A DNA stretch of 64,000 nt from assembly GCA_002205965.3 (NCBI GenBank), contig NADL03000613.1, positions 1,174,833-1,238,832 of the forward strand, given 5' to 3'. The position numbers and the translations under genes were made by a program. Below, piece after piece: positions 48,868 through 58,569 of the stretch (position 1 is its first letter; every line of letters begins with the position of its first letter). Source of the DNA: Kappaphycus alvarezii (Eukaryota; Rhodophyta; Florideophyceae; Gigartinales; Solieriaceae). The notes beneath the pieces are model-generated. The model ran no database searches. It had not been told where the DNA came from and was given only the letters and a program-made list of their open reading frames with translations.

Positions 48868-51800
48868 ACGAAAATAATGTTTGTCTGACCAGTGGATTCT
48901 TTTTGGAGAATTCCCTTCCCTCCCTTCCTCCCCCGCCCCCCTCTTCGTCCCCCCGTCGTTGCGCGGGCCGCGAGGAGCCGCCACGAGGCGGCGGTGCCAT
49001 TCAACAAGCTGACCTCGCAAGGCGATTTCCTTTGTTTCCACTGACATTCTCCTTCCACCGCGTTCATTCTGGTGTAAGTATCACGCTACTCTCACTTTGA
49101 TGCTCAACGCCAACACCCCGCCTCCCGCCAACACACCATTTCAGCTTTCGCATCTCCACCTCTTTTTGGCTACTCGAGAGGCGATTACGCTGTAGGCGTC
49201 CAACACTTCTCCCCGCGCCGATCCTCACTTCCCAAGAGCCCAACTCCGCCGGCAAGTTCGAATATTGAAACGGTCAATTTTTTGATCAACTACACGTGGC
49301 CACCTGGAACCCAGGTTTGGTGACAATTACACTGTTGAAAAAGGAGGTCCGAGGTGCATACCGGCGTACAGGATCGGAGTCCCGAGGTTTGGCATACAGC
49401 ACTGTAATAAGCCCAATCGTTTAGTAGGTGCACTGCTTTAAGACCTCAGGGAGGCGGAAATTTGTTACTAAGCCCCCACGTGGCCACTTTCGGACATACT
49501 GTAATCATGGAGCACTTGCGCCACCTAGAACACAAGCCCATCGAAGGGGATGACGGAAAATGGCTGTCAGAAAGCCCGATGTCAGGCACCAACTCGACAA
49601 GGCTACTACCAAGGCCCGGATATTGCCCGCTGTGCCCATCGCTGAGGCCGGGAATACGAACAGTCGCCAGTCTACTGGCCCACCTTCGTACTACACACAG
49701 CGTCGGGTCCAAGATGGACAACCAAAGGCGCATCAGCACGGCAAGTTGATGAGCTATCTCGCACAGGTGGGCTACTGGTACTGTGGTTGTCACAACCAGT
49801 ACATAGGCTCTAAGGTTTCCGGCCCGACGGCAAACGGCCTCTTCGAGTTCTCCTACTCAAAGTGCCCAAGATGCACAGTCCATACGGCGCCGAGGCGGTA
49901 CCTACCACTACACAAGACACAACTGCGCAGCCCATTACCGCCGACGACAGCCTCCCCAGTCCCCGTCCCAGACGACCCCGCCCACCGGCAAACACTGGGT
50001 GTACCACACCTTGTATTCCCCCAAAAGGCCCTGTCCCGCGGCTCTTTCATCACCAGCACCCGCGGTAGTCGCTCAACCATTGCCACCAGAGGCAGACGCT
50101 CAACCATCGACACCGGAGATACAGCCACTGCCACCTATCCAAGACATATTCACAACGCACACTCCGTCATGGCACATATCCCAACAAAATTCCGGGGACT
50201 ACTCGCCGAGTTGTATGCCAAGACAATGGAGGAGGCAGTTGCCCGCCTGCACATCTGGACAACCCCAGCGAGTGCAGATATTTGCCAAAGTATTCCTGTT
50301 TCGGCAGTGATGTTTTCGGACATGTCCCTCCCCAGCTCCTGTTCTCTCGAACGCCGCCCGCAATCGATCGCAGAAGCAATGAAAGAGCGGGTAGAACTAT
50401 GGACCTCCGGCCAATACATGATTTGTGGGAACAGGCCGTCAGTACGTCTCCCCCACGCGCTGCGGCTACGCCGCCTATCTCCGACCAGCAAAGGGTAAAT
50501 ATCAGCAGAGCTACTAAACTGGCCAAGGAGGGGGCATATGGAAAGGCAGCACAGGCCTGGCTCGTTGGGCGTCTTACCACCCCACCCGAGGTCGTCCAGG
50601 CACTCCTCGCGAAGCACCGCAACAAGCTCCCAACGACGAGGCAGCGCACCACACCCCACTAGACATTATCTCGCCTTCGCGACTTCACGGAGAAGGAGGT
50701 GCTCGATGCTGTTCGTGGTTTAAACCAGGTTCCTCTGCGGGGGGTTCCGGTCTCAAACCTTGCCACCTCGTCGAACTTCTGCGAGCCCCGTCTTCATCTG
50801 GCCCGTCGGATTTTGGCAGCCTTGTCTAAAATGGTGAACACCCTAGCAGCCGGCAAGGCCCCAGCCGCTCTTGCACCTTGGATAGCTGGAGCGCCCCTAA
50901 CCCCTTTGGCCAAAAAAGACCGGACACCCAGGCCAATAGCCTAGGAGAAACGCTGCGCAGATTGACTGGTAGTTGCCTGATGACAAGAGCCTCCGCGAGA
51001 GCAGCTAAATACCTACAACCGCTGCAGGTTGGCATTGCTACCCGATCCGGCACTGATACCGTCGTCCATGGAGTCCGAAGGGTCGTACAGAAGTTTGGGC
51101 ACACTCCGAATACGCATTGCTGACTGTCGATCTCAAAAATGCATTCAATTTGTGCAGTCGGACAGCTTTCCTGGCAGCAGTCAAACACCAGTTCCCGACT
51201 GTTCCCGTGGGTGGCATACTGCTATGCACATGAGCCCCGCTTTCTTGTGGTTTGGCAGCCATATAATCCGAAGCGTGCAAGGAACGCAACAAGGGGACAA
51301 TCTCGGTGGGCTCCTTTTCGATCTTGCGCTGCACCCCCGTTATCCTCAAAAATCCAACGGTTATTGAAATCAGAGGATGACGAAGAGCAGCAACTCGGCA
51401 ACCTGCTGTTCCAACTCTGGTACCATGATGATGGGTACATCATCGCAAAACACGACCAGCTCCGCAAGGCACTGGACATCTTGTCATCGCCAGAGGCCAC
51501 AGCTCGGGGTCTGCACTAGCAGTGCCGAAATGCAGAATCTGGTGGCCAACTCCACCACTGGAGTCAGTGCAACGCCTCTATCCAACAGAACTCCCACAGG
51601 AGTACAGCGAGGGCACAGTTGTCCTGAACGCTGCGGTTGGCACCAACCGGTTTACCCAACAGCACTTCAGGCCATGTGAAGTCCCTGAAGCCGTTCCTCG
51701 ACACTATCATCGCCTTGGGGAACACGCACATCGCGTTCCAGCTCCTGCGCAACTGTTTGGGGTCTGTAAGCTCGGATACCTGTTACGGGTGGTGCCACCA

Positions 51801-53042
51801 GCTTGCACTGCGGAAGGCGCTGCAATATTCGATGCAATGATGGAGAACTGTGTCGCACACTGGCAGGGGGCGTCCTCGACCCCGACATATTTCGAGAACT
51901 GCAGTAGCCCATGAAACCGATCACCACCAAGAAGCCATCACTGGGAATTTGACTCACTTCGGCGAAGTCAATTGCAGCTGCAGCCTTCCTCGCCTCCAGC
52001 GAGCGTCCAACAGGCTGTGTGCAGCCCTCCTCCCAGCGGCAATTACGGATCTCTCAACGTACCGAGACATCGTCGAGGCGCACCAGATTTGGTCCCTCTT
52101 CTTGCTCCCAGTCCAGGATATCCCCTTTAGTGCCCTCTGCTCAAACAAAACACCATCACAGAAGACATCGGACGCCATCCCGAGCGGGTGCAAGAGGAGA
52201 TCGATGTGGGCGACAATAGACGGCAGGCCTTCCGTGCCTCCATGGGGCTCCCCGGCGCGAAAGATTGGGTGTACTGCACCCCATCTCCGGGCTTAAGACT
52301 AGCATTGAACCAAGAATTCTCAATATGGTTCCAATACTATTGCCAAGTCCCGCTCTTCCCTCCGGAACACCATGCCCCAAGCGGAACTGCCCCGAAACTC
52401 TCGACTGTTTCGGCGACCATCTGTTGCACTGCTTACACGGGGGCGAGAGGACGCGAAGACACGACTGTCAGGTTCGTTTATTGGCAAGCGATCTCATGAA
52501 AGCCGCGCGACATCAGTCATCGAGCCGCGAGAAGGGGTCCACCGCACAAACCTGATATTCGCGCAATGGGACGAACGGCGAAACAGACTTCTTCGACGTC
52601 ACCTTTGTCAACCACTAGCGCCTCGAACAGGAGAGTGAGGACATTCAACCCACTCACCTCGCTTAACGCGGCAAGAACGGCGAAACACAGAAGATACGAG
52701 TCCTTTATCGCGTCTTCCGCCGGAAGTAGGCTAGTGCCCGTCCTATCTCTACCCTCGGGGGATGGCACCCGGACGCCCACGCGTTGCTAACCGACGTCGC
52801 ACGCAACGTCGCTACGAGGGCAAGGGAGACCTACGCAAAGGTCAAAGAAATATTAACACAAGCGTATGCCGCAGCAGCAGTAATGTCCAATGCAGCGTGC
52901 CTGTTGGCCGGCCTCCCGTCAGTTTTCTAGCGTTTTGACAACTTCCCGCCAACCCTTTATATTGTAAGCCTTTACCATCACGACATCCCTTAGGGAACAG
53001 CTGACCATATTTTTCATGCATTAAAAACACCCCAAATTTCCC
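48868..53042 (+). mobile_element. RT-B non-LTR retrotransposon with 12-bp TSD
   Basis: 4175-bp insertion flanked by CTAAATGGTTCT at 48856-48867 and 53043-53054. Copia integrase coding reads across if one copy is removed. There are no LTRs and no long A tail; the 3' end is CATTAAAAACACCCCAAATTTCC. A long, variable target duplication is expected for target-primed reverse transcription. Confidence 0.88.
49462..52920 (+). pseudogene. RT-B ORF: zinc fingers, RT, knuckle, endonuclease
   Basis: In order, over several frames: a C2H2 finger YCPLCPSLRPGIRTV with HLRTTH (about 49620-49700), a second Cys pair set CGCHN...CPRC (49780-49875), a linker, EGAYGKAAQAWLVG (about 50530), RT start TPLAKKDRTPRPIA (50897-50942), VDLKNAFN (about 51128), VQGTQQGDNLGGLLF (51276-51320), WYHDDGYII (51418-51445) as catalytic box, thumb, ASMGLPGAKDWV (about 52235), knuckle CPKRNCPETLDCFGDHLLHC (52372-52432), and nuclease-like DVTFVN (about 52600). 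N-terminal fingers plus C-terminal knuckle/nuclease are the layout of R2-like elements. The catalytic box reads HDDG instead of the usual ADDG. Many shifts; 48868-49440 shows no gene. Confidence 0.82.
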
Positions 53043-53054
53043 CTAAATGGTTCT

Positions 53055-53600
53055 GTTGCGAAACTTGTCTTTCTGAACCGTAAGCGTGTGAAATGGTTGC
53101 GTTTAGACGGTGGAGGTGATTACTTATGCAAAATCCTGCATGATTGGATAAAAAGCCGTGGCATCGTACAAGAACTCACCACTTCTTCCTCACCGGAGTC
53201 CAATGGATGAAGAATGAAGAACAGGGGACGTCAATGGGCTGAAGCTATCAATTGTGCAAATTATTTGAGAAATCGACTCCACACTTCGAGTTGCAAGAAT
53301 GGCACCACTCCCTAGGAAGCAATTCATGGCAAAGCCCCAGACCTATCTCACATTAGGGTGTTTGGGTGTAAGGCATTCGTTCATGTACCTAAATCAAAGC
53401 AAGGGGGAAATTTTGACCCCGTGCTGAAGAAGGAATCCTCATTGGGTATGGAAGGGGAAAGCGTACAGATTATTTTATCCCTCTACTCAAAACGTGGTTA
53501 TTTCTCAAGACGTTGATTTTATGGAACTAGAACTTCCTAAGGGTACCGTCGTTAATCTGAGCGACTCTTATGTATATATATACTAGAATTTGATGATCTT
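53055..53600 (+). pseudogene. Copia integrase, second part
   Basis: Continues with RVKWLRLDGGGDYL (catalytic region), GIVQELTTSSSPESNG (Glu motif), NYLRNRLHTSS and IRVFGCKAFVHVPKSK. One in-frame stop follows SNG. Confidence 0.8.
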
Positions 53601-54176
53601 GCCGAAATTATGGCCACTATCGAATCCCCTGAGCTTGCAATACTCCAGCAGAGACTCCTGCGCCCAATCCATTGCATGAAAATGAACTGGAACACATTCC
53701 TCTGGATCTTAGACGCTCTACAAGAAGTTCCGCAGGGTCCCTCCTGTCCTTTTCGGGTTTCATACAGCATTTGTAGTCACTGATTCCACTATGATTGTGG
53801 ATCGACTGGATGTACCGACTACGTATGAGGAGGCTTTCAATAGTAATGAGTGTTCCATTGGCGTATGGCGATGGCTAAAGAAATATCCTCTCTTCAGCGA
53901 TTGGGTACATGGTCACTGGTTTCTTCTCCCAAGGATCGCAAATGCATCAAGATTAAATGGGTGTATGACCTGAAAACGGATAGCAAAGGAGAAATAGAGC
54001 GCGACAAGTCTCGCGTAGTCGCCAAAGGGTTCACTCAGAAGCACGGGGTAAATTGTTTTGAGGTCTTCAGTCCTGTTGCAAATTATGCTACACTCAGGTT
54101 TTTTGTGGCATACATTACACTACGCGAGTGGAAAAGCAAAATGCTTGATGTCAAGAGTGCTTTTTTGAATGCACCC
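53601..54176 (+). pseudogene. Copia RT, N-terminal part
   Basis: VPTTYEEAFNSNE, then SSLQRLGTWSLVSSPKDRK, IKWVYDLKTDSKGEIER, RVVAKGFTQKHGVN and MLDVKSAFLNAP. The last is the first catalytic Asp motif of copia RT; gypsy element 2 enters two codons later. Confidence 0.88.
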
Positions 54177-54483
54177 TGATAGGGGTAAATCGTCGGGAGA
54201 AGAGATATTCAGAATCAACCACCCCAAGAAGGAGGTGTTGCAAGCGACAAAAGTGCTACCGTGGTATAGTTGAACAAACGAAAAGGAGTGTATAGGGAAG
54301 ACAGTTGAATGGGCTACAAGCAAGTATGGAAGGGGCAGGGTCTACCACCTATGCTTAGTGACTAGGGTAAAATAAATGCTTCTTGGGTCTGAAGTTGACT
54401 CTCAACTTCCTAACTATTTGGGACTGAGCTTGAAGCTGTCTGCCAACTTCCTTCACCTCTCCATGAGGAAGCGGTTTACTCAG

Positions 54484-54491
54484 CTTATATA
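54484..54491 (-). promoter_or_regulatory. Downstream LTR TATA box, 3' LTR of element 2
   Basis: CTTATATA on the plus strand, TATATAAG on the LTR strand, 129 bp past the acidic ORF stop. Confidence 0.55.
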
Positions 54492-54619
54492 GACTTTTGG
54501 CTACCCCTAAAGTCCGAACAAAACTACAGAAGGTACCAGGAAATGCATACAAACAATTTGTGTGGATGATATACTCTAAACAAAAGATACTTAAGAAACT
54601 AACAATCAATGAGGTCCTC

Positions 54620-55282
54620 TTATTTCCCATTCTCTAAATCAGATCCAAACAACTCCTCTAAAATATCCATGCTGTCCAAGCAGTCCCCACAAATATCTGC
54701 GAATGGCTCACAGCTCTCTATTCCCTCCTGGGAGATATCTAAACTACTAAAGATATCTCCATCCGGTTCCAGCGTCGGCACCACTTGATCCATACTCTCC
54801 AGTCCAGGCCTCACCAGTAAAACACTTTCCATGCCCCCATTTCCCTCATCCAACTCGTCCTCGTCCTCGTCATCCTCCTCTTCCTCCTCTTCATCCTCAT
54901 CCTCATCCTCATCCTCATCCTCATCCTCATCCTCATCCTCATCCTCATCCTCCTCTTCAACCTCATCCTCATCCTCATCCTCCTCTTCAACCTCATCTCC
55001 CCGTCCTCCTCGGTTATTAACCTCATAGACCAATCCAGGGGCTACCCACTCCTCAAAGGTCTCCCCAGCTCCCTCCTCGATGTCCCACTCCTGACCCTCA
55101 GGTACCTCCTCGGCCTCATCCTCGACGAAGAGCTTGCGGACGAATTCTATTATCTTCTTCTTAGTCTGCCGTCTCAGGTAGTCGTCTGCATCCGTCGGGC
55201 CATATACTGCGAGCGCAAGGCCGTTTAAGGGGCGAGAGGGGCGGTTTTTAGTGATGGGGGCGGAGGGGCGAAGGTTGCTCAT
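54620..55282 (-). CDS. LTR-encoded acidic protein, intact
   Basis: 220 codons, ATG 55282 to stop 54620, entirely inside U3 of the LTR. N-terminal part (1-65): MSNLRPSAPITKNRPSRPL, GPTDADDYLRRQTKKK and a basic amphipathic stretch (IIEFVRKLFVED). Then EEWVAPGLVYEVNN, about 55 residues nearly all Asp/Glu, and a C-terminal 75 residues with MDQVVPTLEPDGDIFSSLD and PFADICGDC...MDILEELFGSDLE. The end mixes bulky hydrophobics with acids, as acidic activation domains do; that is inference. TATTTAAA lies 109 bp upstream. Homologues sit in five LTR lineages here. No signal peptide and no nuclease or polymerase motifs. I recognise no described family. Confidence 0.8.
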   Translation of the reverse strand: MSNLRPSAPITKNRPSRPLNGLALAVYGPTDADDYLRRQTKKKIIEFVRKLFVEDEAEEVPEGQEWDIEEGAGETFEEWVAPGLVYEVNNRGGRGDEVEEEDEDEDEVEEEDEDEDEDEDEDEDEDEDEDEEEEEEDDEDEDELDEGNGGMESVLLVRPGLESMDQVVPTLEPDGDIFSSLDISQEGIESCEPFADICGDCLDSMDILEELFGSDLENGK

Positions 55283-55390
55283 TTTGGTTGTAAATGATTG
55301 TAGACGGAGGATAGAGGGTGTTTTGGGTGTGTTGGGGAGAGGAGTGATGAGTAAAATGATCAGGGACGTTTGAAACTTGGAATAAAAAGG

Positions 55391-55398
55391 TTTAAATA
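55391..55398 (-). promoter_or_regulatory. Upstream LTR promoter box for acidic ORF, element 2
   Basis: TTTAAATA on the plus strand (TATTTAAA on the LTR strand), 109 bp before ATG 55282. Same spacing as in element 1. Confidence 0.55.
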
Positions 55399-55778
55399 GG
55401 CTCCCGGGGCAGGTTCTATCGATTAGGAATAGGTAAAATAAATCTGCAAGGGATTTTGTAGTAGTGCATTTGCGCCCTTTTTCTCAAAAAAAACGAATTT
55501 GGAGGAGGAGGTAAGCAAAAAGGGAAAAAGAACTTGATTCGGGATCGATTCAGAGGGGTAGATACAGTATAAAAATATCTAGATAAAATGGAAGTAAATT
55601 TGGGGAGGACCGCGGTAATGATAAGCGAGGTTCAGGGAGGACGAGGAAGGACCGGAACTATAAGCAAATTTGGACAAGGAGAGGTAGTACAGTAAACTAT
55701 AGGCCTGTAGATGACGGCGACAAAAAAAATCTGCGCCTAACACCCCCCCGGACTTAGGTCGAACGTCCCGTCTCGTTC

Positions 55779-57502
55779 TCAATGCTCTTGTTGTTCTTGT
55801 GGGAGTTCTATCCATTCATCAGGGAGAGTATAGGGTTCACTATAAGGATATGGTAGTAGCTCATTTCCAATATGATGAGAGAGTGTGTACCGTGCGATGA
55901 CCGGCTCATCTCCTTGGTCAAGAGTTTCGTAGATTCGGCGTATGGTTTCATAGTGTTCTCTAATGAGCTCCTCCCGTTTCACTTCTCCAAACCTTCCAAA
56001 TGTGAGGTAATAAACGTAGTATGCAAACTTTTCTGGCAACGGGTCCAGAAACGGGTATCTGAAGGAAAAAAAACTCGCAACATAAGGACTGAGTCCTCAC
56101 GAGTAAGGTGCGCCCCGTGAATGGTCTGGAAGCACATGCAAATACTAATTGCAAAAAAGGAAATTACTTCTGCTTCTCGTGGGTCCTCTGTCATTTCGCG
56201 AAGCCAACGTCTAATTGGTAGCCGTCCAATAATTAAGGATGCATAGTTTCCCCCTGGGAGACTAGGCGGTGTTTGAGGCGATCTTCTTGGCGATCTTCCT
56301 CGCTGCTCCCGACGCCTTGCCCTCTTCGATGATCCGCCCCGATCACTTGATGGTCCAGCTCGTATCATCATCACGGCCTCGGGAGGATCCTGGTCTTCGG
56401 CTGAGGTTGTGTTTCTGAGCGGAGCAACGTAAGGTTCCCATAGAGGATACGGGACCAGTCGATATTCCATATCAGGGGGCAAGCTGTAACCTCTCAGTCG
56501 CACATCTTGGTTGTTCTTAAGAAATACGTAAACCGGACGGATAATGTTCAGATATGTTTGCGACAAGTCTCCGATAGCTACCATTCCATACCTTCCTATA
56601 GAGTAATGATATATGACTTCCACAAACTCTGGACCTGCTTCCGTGAACCTTCCGTTTTGGAATGAGAATAGAATTCTGATCAATAGTCGGAAATCTTCTT
56701 GAGGTAGCAATGGTCCGTTCAACGTACGAAAACATAGGCATATATTAATGTAGAAATGGACGATTACGTGGAGTTCGTAGTAGTCACGCGTAATCGAGAT
56801 GATCCATTCCCAGGCCCTTTTTCCTCCCATAGGAATCATTCTATAGTTAAAGATGAGTATGCCCCGTGGTTGCGCATAGTCCTGTGTGAGAAGGAATTCT
56901 TCAGGCCTCTGATGGTAAGGGACTAGACGACGTGCATGGATGGCCCTCCTTGATCTCTTCCCTGAGCTTGAACATAGCTTATAGTGCGGGTGTCTTTCCT
57001 CCGTGACGACGCAAGGATTCGAGTACTTTGTTTGGAAGGCCGGCCACTTCACAGCCTGCTGCATTGCTTTCCCATGTACTACAAGTACTTTAGAGCCGAC
57101 TGAAAAGGTTTGGACTGGAGGCTCTTCATTCTTATTTCTTGTCTGTGTTAGCGCGCGGTGTGATCTCCAGCCTTCAGTGGCCAGTAGTTCGACTTCTCTA
57201 CTCTCTTCATCGATAATATTTGTTTCCATGTCTCTCTGTAACATTCTAGGAGCCCTTCCGTACATTAGCTCGAATGGTGACCGTCCGCTTCTTCCTCTTC
57301 TTCGACGATAGCCGTATAACACTTTTGGTAAGGCATCTTCCCACTGGATTTCATTCTTCGACATAGTTTTCGATATTGCTCGTTTGATGGTTCCAACCAT
57401 CCTCTCCGCTTTACCGTTTGACATAGGAGCGTATGCGAGAACTGTCTTCAGCTGAATCCCTTCTCTTCCAAGAAACGAAGCAGTGAAGTTGCAGTAAAAC
57501 AA
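55779..57502 (-). CDS. Integrase C-terminus plus duplicated accessory domain, element 2
   Basis: 507-codon frame (57502-55979) plus a shifted last 86 codons (56039-55779). Near-identical to element 1 residues 1-574: integrase end, Arg/Ser linker, accessory repeat 1 (about 56806-56417) and repeat 2 (about 56206-55811). The only break is an extra-base shift near 56055 in the FFSF segment. Two nearly independent readings of the same long frame support that it is a real product. Confidence 0.88.
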
Positions 57503-57792
57503 AGGGCGTTATCTGAGATGATCCTTTTTGGAAGACCAAACGGTTCAATTATTTCTTTTTCGATGAATCTCAGGACCACCTCAGCATTGGCCTCCTCAAC
57601 TGCAACTGCTATTGGCCATCCAGTAAGATGTTCCACCCCTATAAGGAGGTATTTGTTTCCGGAAGAGGTTTCCTTGAATGGGCCGGCAAAGTCAATTGAG
57701 AAGGTTTCAAAGAGAGCGGAAACTGGGAAGCTTAGGGTTGTCTTATACTTTCGTATCGGAGTGAATTTTTGACAGTTGTCACAGCTTTTCAC
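57448..57792 (-). pseudogene. Integrase core start, element 2
   Basis: SCDNCQK zinc residues, FSIDFAGPF and IISDNALCF catalytic motifs, ending FLEEKGFS at the same missing-A site as element 1 (about 57463). Confidence 0.88.
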
Positions 57793-58569
57793 GAAATTAT
57801 AGACGTCCTTATGGATACTGGGCCACCAGAATCTCTCGTACGAATTTTTTGGTTGTTTCGAGATCCCAATGCCCTACTCATCATGAAAGTCCTCAAGATC
57901 TTCATTCTTTCTTTCAAAGGGGCCACTAGTCGGGACCGGCTTTGTGTGTCGGAAGAGTTTCCCATTCCACAATGTAAAGGCCTTTTGGTTCCTGCGTACC
58001 CAATTTCTGTGTTCGAGATCAACCTTTCTCATTTCTAGTCCATCAAGGAATTTAATAAGTCCGTGAATATAAGCTTCGTACTCGTTATCGATCGGCACTT
58101 GAACTTCGGCAACTCCGACGATGTCTTCGGAAGCTTTTTCATTTGGAATCAATGGATCCCTCAAGCGGGATAGGTAATCGGCAGGCTGATTATTGCGTCC
58201 GGGCCTATACACAATTTCAAACCGATATTCTGCGAAAATGTCGAGCCATCGGGCCAAGCGGTGATGTACATCTTTCTTTTGGAATGCTGTCTTAAGTGCC
58301 TGGTGATCAGTTATCAAGACAAATTTCTCGAGTGATAAAAGGTAAACACGAAACTTTTTCAGTGCGAAGACGACAGCTAGCGCTTCTTTCTCGCAGACTG
58401 AGTATCTCTTTTCCGCATCATTCAGAGTGCGACTTGCGAATTGAACAGGGTGTAGTCTTCCGTTTTCGTCTTTTTGGGACAAAATGGCACCCAAAGACCG
58501 TTCTGAGGCATCTGTCTCCACAACAAATGGTCTCTTGAAATCTGGATACATGAGCACTGGGGGACACAT
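57793..58569 (-). pseudogene. RNase H and pre-integrase, element 2
   Basis: [31 protein letters not shown] and [10 protein letters not shown] (RNase H), then YRPGRNNQPADYLSRL and the zinc-module start. Separated from RT by one missing C at about 58560 and from integrase by indels near 57840-57880. Confidence 0.88.

Larger units (their letters stand above)
54177..55742 (-). repeat. 3' LTR of gypsy element 2
   Basis: 1566 bp. Contains CTTATATA 54484-54491, the intact acidic ORF, TTTAAATA 55391-55398, and ends AACA at 55742 followed by CCCCCCC (polypurine tract complement). Confidence 0.95.

Noticed and set aside
54172..54176. CACCC shared by the target duplications of element 2 and the solo LTR, considered as an integration consensus
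   Set aside because: The other two intact duplications are GACTC and CATAC. Two of four is too little to claim target preference.
54831..55028. Poly-serine ORF (long Ser run) on the strand opposite the acidic tract, also at 34396, 41963 and 62392
   Set aside because: It is the antisense reading of GAGGAT/GAGGAC repeats that code for Glu/Asp in the conserved protein. It has no conserved flanks and changes with each repeat-length change.
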